From positions 177,503-241,502 of the forward strand of contig CAYOZN010000005.1 of assembly GCA_964408455.1 (NCBI GenBank): 64,000 bases of DNA, written 5' to 3'. Of the stretch, positions 1 through 7,671 are shown piece by piece. The DNA comes from CAYOZN01 sp964408455 (GTDB lineage Bacteria > Planctomycetota > Phycisphaerae > UBA1845 > UTPLA1). The first letter of the stretch is position 1; each line of letters opens with the position of its first letter. Position numbers and translations under genes: made by a program. The notes under the pieces were generated by a model. It ran no database searches. It worked only from the letters and a program-made list of their open reading frames with translations, and was not told the DNA's origin.

Positions 1-301
1 GGCCGATCTCGCCGAGGATTTCGAAGTCGCCCAGTCTCATGCCGGGCTGCCAGCCCGGCGCGGGAGGTGCGACGGCGGAAAAAGCGGCACTGGTTCTGCC
101 GGCGCCGGATCGGTCGCGCCAGACCCGCTCCTGGCAGCTGCGGGCGCTTTCCAGCATGCCCAGCATTTCGCGCACATCCTCAAGGGCGGACTGGCAGGCG
201 TGGCAGCCGGCGAAGTGTGCCCGCATCGCGGCGGACTCGGCCTGGGCGAGCTGCCCCTCGAGATAATCGAGCAGCGCATCCTCGACGTCTGCGCACTTCA
301 T
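1..301 (-). CDS. Zinc-finger (anti-sigma type) Ser/Thr kinase, N-terminus only
   Basis: Only the first 100 residues are present; the gene runs off the left edge. Residues 1-55 form a zf-HC2-like anti-sigma zinc finger: an N-terminal Cys3, then a His followed by CHAC (H-x3-C-x2-C). After a Pro/Ala linker the sequence reads GMRLGDFEILGEIG, the usual entry into the glycine loop of a planctomycete Hanks-type kinase. The ATG overlaps the stop of the ECF sigma gene (ATGA, 298-301), so the two are probably translationally coupled. The inferred role is a membrane or cytosolic kinase that senses or holds the sigma factor through its zinc finger. The kinase core itself is not visible, so the kinase call rests on the loop start and on family context. 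Confidence 0.75.
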   Translation of the reverse strand, partial: MKCADVEDALLDYLEGQLAQAESAAMRAHFAGCHACQSALEDVREMLGMLESARSCQERVWRDRSGAGRTSAAFSAVAPPAPGWQPGMRLGDFEILGEIG

Positions 302-879
302 AGGGATGAATCGTCGAGGGCCTGGAGGCGGCGGCGAAGTTCGCGCGTGGCTTTCGACAGCCGGGCCTTGGTGCCCGCCAGCGTCAAGCCGATGGCATCG
401 GCGACCTCGTTGCGCGAGAGGCCCTGGAAAAAGTAGAGTATGACCACTTCCCGAAGGGTTTCGTCCATGGCGTCGATGGCGAGCTGCACGCGGCGGACGC
501 GATCGGCGCGCATCGCCTTGCCGGCCGGTGTCGACGTGGGATCGACGGGGACGGCGGCGTTGGCCCAGAGATGGCTCTCGCTCTGGGCGGCCGAGAGGCG
601 CACGTCGGGCTTCATGCGACGGAGTTCGTCGATGCTGCGATTGCGGGCGACCTGGTAGAGCCAGCCGCGCAGGCTGCCGGCCGGGAGGCCGTTCGGATCG
701 GTCTTGCAGCACTTGAGCAGGACATCCTGCACGATGTCCTCGGCCAGGGACTCGTTGTACACCATGCGGCGGCAGAAGAGCTGGAGCTCGGGCTGGTAGC
801 GGGCGCGGATCTCTGCAACGGCGGACGTATCGCCGGAGCGGAGTCGATCAATGAGGAGTTTTTCCGGGTCCGGGTTCAT
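298..879 (-). CDS. ECF-family RNA polymerase sigma factor
   Basis: This is a 193-residue ECF sigma factor. Region 2 is seen as the ARYQPELQLFCRRMVYNESL stretch followed by AEDIVQDVLLKC and the -10-binding GWLYQVARNRSIDELRR. Region 4 carries an HTH, LSRNEVADAIGLTLAGTKAR. The chosen ATG gives MNPDPEKL; a longer in-frame start exists upstream but adds only Arg/Pro-rich residues of no family character. No clear Shine-Dalgarno was seen. The gene overlaps the downstream zinc-finger kinase by 4 bp, which suggests the kinase regulates it. It diverges from the SPW-repeat gene across about 300 bp (880-1178), in which I see no recognisable site. Confidence 0.9.
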   Translation of the reverse strand: MNPDPEKLLIDRLRSGDTSAVAEIRARYQPELQLFCRRMVYNESLAEDIVQDVLLKCCKTDPNGLPAGSLRGWLYQVARNRSIDELRRMKPDVRLSAAQSESHLWANAAVPVDPTSTPAGKAMRADRVRRVQLAIDAMDETLREVVILYFFQGLSRNEVADAIGLTLAGTKARLSKATRELRRRLQALDDSSL

Positions 880-1178
880 GGCCGATCTGCCGGGCGAAGG
901 CCGCTCTCCCGCGCGCGGGCGCCGGGTTGCTTTTGCGGTCCGCGCGAACACGCTCCGCCGGGCCTAAATACCAGCGAAGCGGAAAGGACGCGCGCGAGCG
1001 CCTGGGACGACGATCTCGATAGCATACCGGGGTGGTGGTTGCGCCACAAACAGGGCCGGGTGCGGAAGTTGCGCCGGCTGCGGAGGTCTTGGGGCGGCGC
1101 TGCGGCGTGCCGGCGACACGTTACGTGGGAATTATTCCGCGAAAACCGGGGCGTCAGATCGGGCAACTATCGTTGCGC

Positions 1179-1598
1179 ATGAACCAGTCACAGATTGAAA
1201 ACAGGCATTCGTATCGGTTCCTGCCCACTTATGTGCACGGGGTGTTGGACTACCTGGCCGGCGTCATTCTCATTGCCGCGCCCTGGCTGTTCGGGTTCGA
1301 CAGGGGCGGACCGGAGACATGGGTGCCGGTGGCCCTGGGGGCGCTGACCATCGTGCAGAGCCTCGCGACGCGGTATGAGCTGGGCCTGGTGAAGCTCATT
1401 CCGATGAGCACGCACCTGTGGATCGATGGGCTGGGAGGCGCGCTGCTTGCGCTGTCACCGTGGCTGTTCGGCTTTGCCGACTACGTCTGGGCGCCGCACG
1501 TGGTCTTCGGGCTGTTGGAAATCGGCGCAGCCCTGACGACGGAGCTGACTCCGCGTCAGCTTCCGGAACATCGGCGGCTGAGGCACGCAAAGTTCTGA
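1179..1598 (+). CDS. SPW-repeat membrane protein
   Basis: This 139-residue integral membrane protein has two copies of the SPW signature, APWLFGF and SPWLFGF, each opening or closing a hydrophobic hairpin (about residues 24-40 and 84-105). The fold is a duplicated two-helix unit, so about four transmembrane helices are expected. SPW-repeat proteins are widespread and functionally uncharacterised; some are near stress genes. The ATG at 1179 was chosen because the family begins shortly before the first helix and upstream in-frame codons look non-coding. No strong ribosome site was found. It stands alone, divergent from the sigma gene and convergent with the ferritin-like gene, across a short repeat-bearing spacer. 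Confidence 0.8.
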   Translation: MNQSQIENRHSYRFLPTYVHGVLDYLAGVILIAAPWLFGFDRGGPETWVPVALGALTIVQSLATRYELGLVKLIPMSTHLWIDGLGGALLALSPWLFGFADYVWAPHVVFGLLEIGAALTTELTPRQLPEHRRLRHAKF

Positions 1599-1662
1599 TC
1601 GCGGGGGCTAGGGCGAGACTCATTCGCTGGAGCGACAACGCCCTTGCTGGCGCATGACGCCA

Positions 1663-1746
1663 TCGCTTGCGCTTCGGGTGGGTGTTTTTGCGCGGTGAGC
1701 CATGCACGCCCTCGCTGGCGCTTCGGGCTGGTGGGTTTGCGCGGAG
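1663..1746. repeat. Pair of imperfect 35-bp direct repeats
   Basis: Two copies of a 35-bp sequence lie at 1663-1697 and 1712-1746, each containing the core GCGCTTCGGG and ending in TTTGCGCGG. They occupy the spacer between two convergent genes. Translated on the minus strand they give the PKRQRGR-like peptides often seen in planctomycete intergenic junk ORFs, so I read them as a dispersed non-coding repeat and not a gene. Confidence 0.5.
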
Positions 1747-1761
1747 TCGAGTTTTGTACTG

Positions 1762-2256
1762 TTACGCCACGGCGTATTCGCGCAAGGCTTCCACGGTTGC
1801 ATCGGCCAGTCGCGATTCGAGCGACAAAAGGTAATCCTGCTCTTCGAGCCGGATCTGGTGTACCACGCTCGCTGTTTCCACGTCGTTCAATTCCTCGGCG
1901 GCGGCCTCGAGCGATCGGTAGCAGGCGATTTCGAAGTGCTCCGCGGCGATGCCCATGAGGAGATCCTTGACCCTGGTATCCGAGGCGGTAACGCTCGAAT
2001 ACCCCTGAAACAGGCCCGATACCTTCGCCAGCAGGTTCTTGGTCGTGGAAGAGTCGCTGCCGTAACGCTTCAGGCATTCATCAATTCGCTGGGCCTGCCG
2101 CCGGGTCACTTCAATGTGCTCTTGGATCTGGGCCCTGATCAGGGCGTCATCGTCGGCGTGCTTGGCCTGCTGCTGCAATGTCTTCTCGAGCGCCGTTTCC
2201 ATCGCGTGAGCGTCGCGAAGCCAGGCGATCATCAGGTCTCTTTGTTTGTCCGTCAT
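1762..2256 (-). CDS. DUF892 (YciE/YciF-like) ferritin-like protein
   Basis: This 164-residue all-helical protein is of the YciE/YciF (DUF892) group within the ferritin-like superfamily. Candidate metal-ligand positions recur along the four-helix pattern: the Glu in HAMETALEK, the Glu/His of EHIEVTRRQ, the Glu/His of AAEHFEIACY and the paired Glu of RLEEQDYL. DUF892 proteins are stress-associated and assumed to bind a di-metal centre; their substrate is unknown. The start MTDKQRDL follows an AGGTGA ribosome site; the longer in-frame extension lacks family character. No obvious operon partner is visible; the gene is followed by the repeat pair. Confidence 0.85.
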   Translation of the reverse strand: MTDKQRDLMIAWLRDAHAMETALEKTLQQQAKHADDDALIRAQIQEHIEVTRRQAQRIDECLKRYGSDSSTTKNLLAKVSGLFQGYSSVTASDTRVKDLLMGIAAEHFEIACYRSLEAAAEELNDVETASVVHQIRLEEQDYLLSLESRLADATVEALREYAVA

Positions 2257-2786
2257 GGTTTCACCTGTTTTCTTTTTGCGTGTCGGTCGGTTCCGCCGGT
2301 GGCAGGTGCCCTGGGGAGAACGAAGCCCAGTCCTGTTGCACCAGAACATTCGACAGAACTTTATCTTCCGGCGCTAACGCCTGCGCGAACCCGATCTGAA
2401 TGGCTCGACGGGATGCTCGATTCTGCATCAAGAGGGCGTTGGACCTTGATGCGAACGTGCCGGCCAGCGCAAAGGCGGCTTTGCGCGGCACCCGGGCCGA
2501 AGGCAGGAACGGGCATCGAGGCTTGGAAAGTTGACCTTTGGTCCGCGACGCCTGCGGTGGGCGACGGGGACAGCCCTGCGGCTCGCCCGCAGGCCCGGCC
2601 AGCCCGGCCATAGCGGGGTGTTGCGGATCGGCGGCCGGGCGATCAAAATAACAGGGCAACCAACACGGCGAGCCCCGGCGGTTCAGGGAAGGCATGCGAA
2701 GTCCGACGCCGGCGAGTTTGCAAGAATTCCATCACGCCTCGCAGTTTTTATTGTACGTTGAAGTAACCGGTCGCCTTTTTTACTGG
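2257..2786. other. Intergenic stretch with no recognised feature
   Basis: This 530-bp gap lies between the divergent ferritin-like and response-regulator genes. It must contain both promoters, but I see no convincing -35/-10 pair, operator or small gene. Open frames here have no family resemblance. Confidence 0.4.
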
Positions 2787-3494
2787 ATGGGACGGAATTC
2801 CGTGTTTGCATTCAATTCTGCACAGGATCCAAGGCCGCGGCCGCCAGCCGCGGGAGTTCACGGCCATCGCCTCAACGACCAGCCGGTCGTCTTCGTCGTC
2901 GATGACGATCCGGCGATGCGCGAGTCGCTGCACTGGCTGATCGAGTCGGTATCTCTGCGGGTGCAGACCTTTGACTCGGCGCAGGCCTTCATGGATGGTT
3001 ACCGACCCGATCAGTGGGGCTGCGTCGTGCTGGATATCCGCATGCCGGGGCTGTCGGGGCTCGATCTGCAGGAGAAACTGATCGAGCAGGGAGTCGATCT
3101 GCCCATCATCTTCGTGACCGGCCATGGCGATGTGCAGATGGCGGTGCGGGCGATCAAGGGCGGGGCGGTCGATTTTCTCGAGAAGCCGTTCAGTGATCAG
3201 GCGCTGCTGGACCGGATTCAACAGTCGATCGCGCGACACCGCGAGCTTCGTGAAGACTCGGCGATGCGGCACGACATCGACCATCGCCTGGCGTCGCTGT
3301 CGCGGCGCGAGCGCGACGTGTTCCAGCGGGTCGTGAATGGCATGTCCAATCGCGAGATTGCCGAGGAACTGGGGCTCTCACCGAAGACGGTCGAGGTGCA
3401 CAGGGCACGGGTGATGGAGAAGATGCGCGCCCGCTCCTTGCCGGACCTGGTGCGTCTGCACTTCATGGTGAAGGGCCCTCCGCCGGCGGCGTGA
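2787..3494 (+). CDS. FixJ/NarL-type two-component response regulator
   Basis: This 235-residue protein has a receiver domain followed by a LuxR-type HTH. The receiver shows the acidic pair in FVVDDDPAMR, the phospho-acceptor Asp in VVLDIRMPGLSG, the Thr of IIFVTGHGDV and the Lys in FLEKPF. The output domain reads LSRRERDVFQRVVNGMSNRE followed by IAEELGLSPKTVEVHRARVM, a FixJ-family DNA-binding helix pair. The ATG at 2787 leaves a short N-terminal extension rich in Pro and Arg; a start even nearer the receiver is possible. No sensor kinase is adjacent, so it is an orphan regulator here. It is convergent with the P-type ATPase gene. Confidence 0.9.
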   Translation: MGRNSVFAFNSAQDPRPRPPAAGVHGHRLNDQPVVFVVDDDPAMRESLHWLIESVSLRVQTFDSAQAFMDGYRPDQWGCVVLDIRMPGLSGLDLQEKLIEQGVDLPIIFVTGHGDVQMAVRAIKGGAVDFLEKPFSDQALLDRIQQSIARHRELREDSAMRHDIDHRLASLSRRERDVFQRVVNGMSNREIAEELGLSPKTVEVHRARVMEKMRARSLPDLVRLHFMVKGPPPAA

Positions 3495-3499
3495 AGAGT

Positions 3500-3615
3500 T
3501 AATCCACAGATTTCGCAGATAATAGCTGTTCCGATCGGACGAGGTGATCGGTTCGGCGGCCCTGTGCGCGCGACGCTCATCGGGCGGCAGATTTTATCCA
3601 CAGACTTCACGGGTT
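3500..3615. repeat. Two diverged copies of a 'TCCACAGA...' intergenic repeat
   Basis: ATCCACAGATTTCGCAGAT near 3502 and ATCCACAGACTTCACGGG near 3597 start two loosely similar stretches that both continue into AGAGCTGT/TAGCTGTT. The motif resembles the CACAGATT-type spacer repeats common in planctomycete and related genomes. They lie between convergent genes and nothing coding overlaps them. Confidence 0.3.
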
Positions 3616-3716
3616 GGCGCAGTTAAGAGCTGTCTCGATTGCTTCAAGCGGAACAGCTCTTTGTATGCGCCAGGTTTGTTGGTTGGTGCTGCGAAAGGCC
3701 TTGTCAGCGGGCGGCA

Positions 3717-5822
3717 TCAGGCAGCGGCGGCGGCCATTTGCGGGGCGGAATCCGGAAGCGTCATGACCTGTTCGTGGGTGAGTTTGTCCTCGCCGAAGCG
3801 CACCAGCCGTGCCGAGTTGAACACGACGACGAAACTGGAGCTCAGGTGCAGGAAGGCGGCCGAGACCGGCGAGATGATGTTGAATGCGCCTAGTGCCATC
3901 ATGGTGACAACGAAGGCGACACCGAAGACGAGGTTCTGGACGACGACGCGGCGGGTGGCGCGGCTGAGACGAACCAGGAAGGGGATGCGCGTCAGGTCGT
4001 TGTTGAGCAGTGCGATGGAGGCACTCTTGATGGCGACATCGCTGCCGGCGGCGCCCATGGCCAGGCCCAGGTCTCCGGCGGCCAGCGCGGGGGCATCGTT
4101 GACGCCGTCGCCGACGACCATGACGCGATGGCCCTGGCGGCGCATCTGCTCGACCAGATCGAGCTTTTCCTGCGGCAGGCAGTCGGCCTTGTATTCGGTG
4201 CAGGCCATTTCGGCGGCGACGCGGCGGGCGACGGCGGCGCGATCGCCGGTGAGCATGGCGACGCGGCTGATGCCGATCTCGCGAAGCTCGTTCACCGATT
4301 CGCGGGCGGCGGAGCGGGTGCGGTCCTCAAGGCCGACCAGGCCCAGGACGCGGGCATCGGCGGCGACGTAGAGCTGGCTCATGCCTTCGGTTTCGCCGGC
4401 GGCGGCGCTGACGGCGGCGGTGGTCACACCGTTTTCGCGCAGGAAGGCCTCGCGGCCGACAAGCACGCGGCGTCCGCCGACGTTGGCGATGACGCCTTTT
4501 CCGGGCACTTCTTCGAATTTTTCGGGCTTGTCGAGGGCGACATTCGCCTCGCGGGCGACTTCGACCAGGGCCTTGGCGGCCGGGTGGTTGCTGAGCTGCT
4601 CGGCCGAGGCGGCGAGCTGGAGCAGCTCGGCGCCGTCGACCCCATCGGCGGGGATGAGCCGCGTGACCGAGAGCACACCGGTCGTGAGGGTGCCGGTCTT
4701 GTCGAAGATGACAGCGGTGAGGCGGCCGGCACTTTCGAGGTGCGAGACGTCCTTGATGAGAATGCCGAGCCGCGCGGCGCAGCTGAGGCCGGCGACCATG
4801 GCGGTGGGCGTGGCCATGATCAGGGCGCAGGGGCAACTGACGACGAGCATGGTGATGGCGCGCTGGATGCCGTTGTCCTCGCGGGTGAAGAAGAGGACGA
4901 GGGCGGCGAGCATGAGTACGACCGGCGTGTACCAGACGACGTAGCGGTCGATGAGGCGCATGATGGGGATGCGGGTGTGCTCGGCCTGGAGGATGAGGTT
5001 CTGGACCTGGCCGAGGGTGGTTTCACCGCCGACCTTGGTCACTTCGATTTCGAGCGCGCCGGTAAGATTGGTGGTGCCGCTGAAGACCTGATCGCCGGGG
5101 CGCTTGTCGATGGGCAGGGACTCGCCGGTGATGTTTGCCTGGTTGACGGTGGATTCGCCGCTGGAGACGCGGCCGTCGGCGGGGATGTTGTCGCCGGGCC
5201 GGACGCGGACCATCTGGCCGGGCTTGAGTCCGGCGGCATCGACCACGCGCTCCATGGCGCCTTCGATCAGGCGTGCGGTCTTGGGAGTGAGCTTGACGAG
5301 TTCTTCGATGCTGGCCCGGGCGCCGATGGCGGTTCTTGTTTCCACCAGTTCGGACAGGAGCAGGAAGAAGGCGACGACGCCGGCGGCACGGTAGTCGTTG
5401 GTGGCGATGGCGGCGACGATGGCGAGGGCCACCAGTTCGTCCATGTGCATGTGGCCGCTGATGAGATTGCGGGCGGCGTGCCATAGAATTCGCACCGCCA
5501 GCAGCAGCGCGCCGACCATGGCGGCCAGGTTGATCTGGAAGGCGTAGAGGTATTCCGGCGCGCCATCACCGTGGACGAAGAGGTGCGTGATGCGCCACCA
5601 GAGGCTGACGTTATGCTCGATGTCGCCGCCGGAGGTAACGACGGGGCTGTAGAGCTGGACGATATAGCTTGTGGCGACCAGCAGGCCTCCCAGCAGGGTG
5701 ACGAACAGCCAGAACGATGCCGTTCGAGCGGCACTGTGGGCATCACCGTGGTGGTGGTGATGATGATGGTGCGCGTGGTGGTCGGTTTCTGCCTGCCGTA
5801 TGCCGATGATCTGATGAGCCAT
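3717..5822 (-). CDS. P1B-type heavy-metal-transporting ATPase with His-rich N-terminus
   Basis: This 701-residue inner-membrane pump has no HMA metal-binding domain. Its N-terminus (residues 15-28) is instead a poly-His stretch ending in GDAH. The actuator TGES motif is at about 232, the ion-channel CPC motif (SCPCALIMATPTAM) at about 330, the phosphorylated Asp in DKTGTLT at about 374, the nucleotide-domain His-Pro in NHPAAKAL, and the hinge GDGVNDAPALA near the C-terminus. The last helix reads HLSSSFVVVFNSARL, between the Cu(I) MxSS and Zn/Cd HxGS patterns, so the metal is left open. It lies just downstream of an ABC-2 permease on the same strand (62-bp gap) and is divergent from the SPFH operon, whose third SPFH protein has a matching His-rich start. 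Confidence 0.92.
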   Translation of the reverse strand: MAHQIIGIRQAETDHHAHHHHHHHHGDAHSAARTASFWLFVTLLGGLLVATSYIVQLYSPVVTSGGDIEHNVSLWWRITHLFVHGDGAPEYLYAFQINLAAMVGALLLAVRILWHAARNLISGHMHMDELVALAIVAAIATNDYRAAGVVAFFLLLSELVETRTAIGARASIEELVKLTPKTARLIEGAMERVVDAAGLKPGQMVRVRPGDNIPADGRVSSGESTVNQANITGESLPIDKRPGDQVFSGTTNLTGALEIEVTKVGGETTLGQVQNLILQAEHTRIPIMRLIDRYVVWYTPVVLMLAALVLFFTREDNGIQRAITMLVVSCPCALIMATPTAMVAGLSCAARLGILIKDVSHLESAGRLTAVIFDKTGTLTTGVLSVTRLIPADGVDGAELLQLAASAEQLSNHPAAKALVEVAREANVALDKPEKFEEVPGKGVIANVGGRRVLVGREAFLRENGVTTAAVSAAAGETEGMSQLYVAADARVLGLVGLEDRTRSAARESVNELREIGISRVAMLTGDRAAVARRVAAEMACTEYKADCLPQEKLDLVEQMRRQGHRVMVVGDGVNDAPALAAGDLGLAMGAAGSDVAIKSASIALLNNDLTRIPFLVRLSRATRRVVVQNLVFGVAFVVTMMALGAFNIISPVSAAFLHLSSSFVVVFNSARLVRFGEDKLTHEQVMTLPDSAPQMAAAAA

Positions 5823-5884
5823 GATGTCGGTTCCGAGTGTCCTGGTTCAGTATTGCCAATGGTAGGCCTTGCCGGCGGCGGTCG

Positions 5885-7084
5885 TCAGCCCACTTCACGC
5901 GTCTGGTAGAGGGCCATGGCGAGCAGCAGCGCGCCGGCCATATACCAACTGAGGTAGGCCGCGGCATGGCCGATATAGTTCGGCGGGATGACGCGATTTT
6001 CGTTGAGCGCATCGACCATCCAGAATGGCTGAAGGCTGGGCACGGCGCGGTAGGCCACTCGGGCCCAGACTTTGCCTTCGTCGGCCGCGGGCTTGATCAC
6101 CTGGTCGGATGACAGGCCGATGCAGACGACCGCCAGCGTCAGCGCGAAAGTCGGCACGACGCTGGCCCTGGTCGAAACGGCGAGGGCGACGCTGCCGAAA
6201 AACGCGATGGCGACCATGATCAGAATGGCCGCCTTCAGGATTTCCATGCCGGCGAGCTTACGCGTTTCCTTTACCAGGTAGCCTATTGTCCTGCGCCATT
6301 CAATGCCATCCACGAGGCTCAGCAGCTGCTCCCGCTCCTGATCGTTTATCGGTCCAAGCCAGTTGGAGCGCACCAGCTTGCCCGCGTGACCGGGCAGCAC
6401 GTCGTTGCCGGGATCGGGACGAAAGTAAATGATGCCGTCGAAGACGGTGTTATCTGCGACTTCGGCGGGCAGGGCCCGCACGTCCTGAGTTGTTTCATAT
6501 GTTTGAAATTTAAAGTCGCGCCCCAGAAAGAGCAGTACGACGGTGCTGAATGTGAGCGCCGGGATGGAAAACGATACGAGGGTGGGAAGGAACCGCCATT
6601 CGTAGATGTAGTTCATCAGCGTGGCGGCAGCCGCCACGAGCACCATCAGGCAGGGGCCGAAGAGAATGACGGTGTAGTCGGACTTTTCGGCGGAGGTTTG
6701 AAGAACGCCGTGCCGCATGGCCATGAAGAGGGCAATGCCGGCGATGTAGTGTGCGGTTAACAGGGCGCCGAGAATTCCCGCGTATTTTCCGAAGATGAAC
6801 ATCGATCGCCCCACGGGCTTGGCGGCGACGGTCAGGGCGGTTTTTTCCTCGATTTCGGCATCCAGAACGTTGGTGGCGCAGAAGCATGCCAGGAACAATC
6901 CCTGCACGAGCAGCGTAGAGAGACCAATATCGCGCAGCAGTTTGTTGTCGTCATCGAGGGTCCAGCCGGTCATGGCGGGCGCAAGGGCCAGCCCCACCAG
7001 CGTCACGATGATGATGATGCCGTAGGCGGGCTGCCGCACGGACTGGAGGTAGGTGTTTTTGGCAATTGCGAAAAACTGTTGCAT
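5885..7084 (-). CDS. ABC-2 type transporter permease
   Basis: This is a 399-residue polytopic protein. The start MQQFFAIAKNTYLQSVRQP precedes a first helix. The segment NVLDAEIEEKTALTVAAKPV followed by FGKYAGI is the amphipathic connector typical of ABC-2 (NosY/GldG-like) permeases, in which the transporter's 'E-loop' contacts the ATPase. Six or so helices are expected, with a soluble extracytoplasmic segment between residues 215 and 300. The second ABC permease of the window (13606-15408) has the same connector style (NEIASRQIYGIVSKPVPRW). No ATPase gene is next to it, so it may share the ATPase encoded at 12362. The gene lies upstream of the P1B ATPase in the same direction. The ATG at 7084 fits the family; a longer in-frame region upstream looks non-coding. 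Confidence 0.8.
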   Translation of the reverse strand: MQQFFAIAKNTYLQSVRQPAYGIIIIVTLVGLALAPAMTGWTLDDDNKLLRDIGLSTLLVQGLFLACFCATNVLDAEIEEKTALTVAAKPVGRSMFIFGKYAGILGALLTAHYIAGIALFMAMRHGVLQTSAEKSDYTVILFGPCLMVLVAAAATLMNYIYEWRFLPTLVSFSIPALTFSTVVLLFLGRDFKFQTYETTQDVRALPAEVADNTVFDGIIYFRPDPGNDVLPGHAGKLVRSNWLGPINDQEREQLLSLVDGIEWRRTIGYLVKETRKLAGMEILKAAILIMVAIAFFGSVALAVSTRASVVPTFALTLAVVCIGLSSDQVIKPAADEGKVWARVAYRAVPSLQPFWMVDALNENRVIPPNYIGHAAAYLSWYMAGALLLAMALYQTREVG

Positions 7085-7671
7085 GAGCAGGATTGCTATA
7101 AATATCGCCGGATGCAGCGGGCGGCAAGGCGGTCCGCCGCCGGGACAATGTGTAGGCGACGCGGTGGTGTAACAGTTTCGCGGGGGGGCCGCCTCTATCT
7201 TGACCAGTGTGAATACGAGCGAGAAAGGGTGGAGTTCATTCGACGGCTGAACTGCCGCGAAAGTACGGATCCGGTTTGAAAGCAGGCAATCCGAACGGAC
7301 CGGGGTGCGGCGTACGAGTGTCGTCTCACCGGTTCGTCGGCGGTCCGCAAAAGGGCCTGGCGACGCGCCCTGCAACCGGTTCCCGGGCTTTCAGCACTTG
7401 GCAGTGGGGGCCGTGGACCTACAATGGCAGGGCTTTGGGTTGTGCGGTGGTCCCCGGTTGCGGCATGCCGTGGCGGGACGCCAGCCCGCGCCTTCCGCCG
7501 AGGCGGCAGGCGCTTCGCCCTTCTAAACCCAGGAACGCAAGCTTGCCGGCACCGGATTGTGCGCATCCGGCGCGGCGGCGCTCACCCGCAAGGGCCGAGC
7601 GCATGAACCAGACCGCCCGCGGCGGACGCCGTTTGATTGCCTGCGTCGGCGCGGCGGGATGATGGAAGAAC
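7085..7671. other. Divergent promoter region between ABC permease and SPFH operon
   Basis: This 587-bp spacer must drive transcription both ways. Apart from the candidate promoter listed separately I see no small gene, terminator or operator. Open frames in it are Arg/Pro/Gly-rich without family character. Confidence 0.4.
7398..7425 (+). promoter_or_regulatory. Candidate sigma-70-like promoter
   Basis: TTGGCA (7398-7403) and TACAAT (7420-7425) are separated by 16 bp and point toward the SPFH operon, leaving a leader of about 240 nt. This is a pattern match by eye in a GC-rich region. Confidence 0.3.

Noticed and set aside
2261..2695. A 144-codon minus-strand gene upstream of the response regulator
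   Set aside because: No family character and no ribosome site.
4128..5486. A 452-codon plus-strand frame opposite the P1B ATPase
   Set aside because: Asp/Gly/Ala-rich antisense product; the ATPase on the minus strand has every catalytic motif.
7276..7662. A 128-codon gene in the divergent spacer before the SPFH operon
   Set aside because: Pro/Arg/Gly-rich with no motif or ribosome site; looks like non-coding GC-rich DNA.
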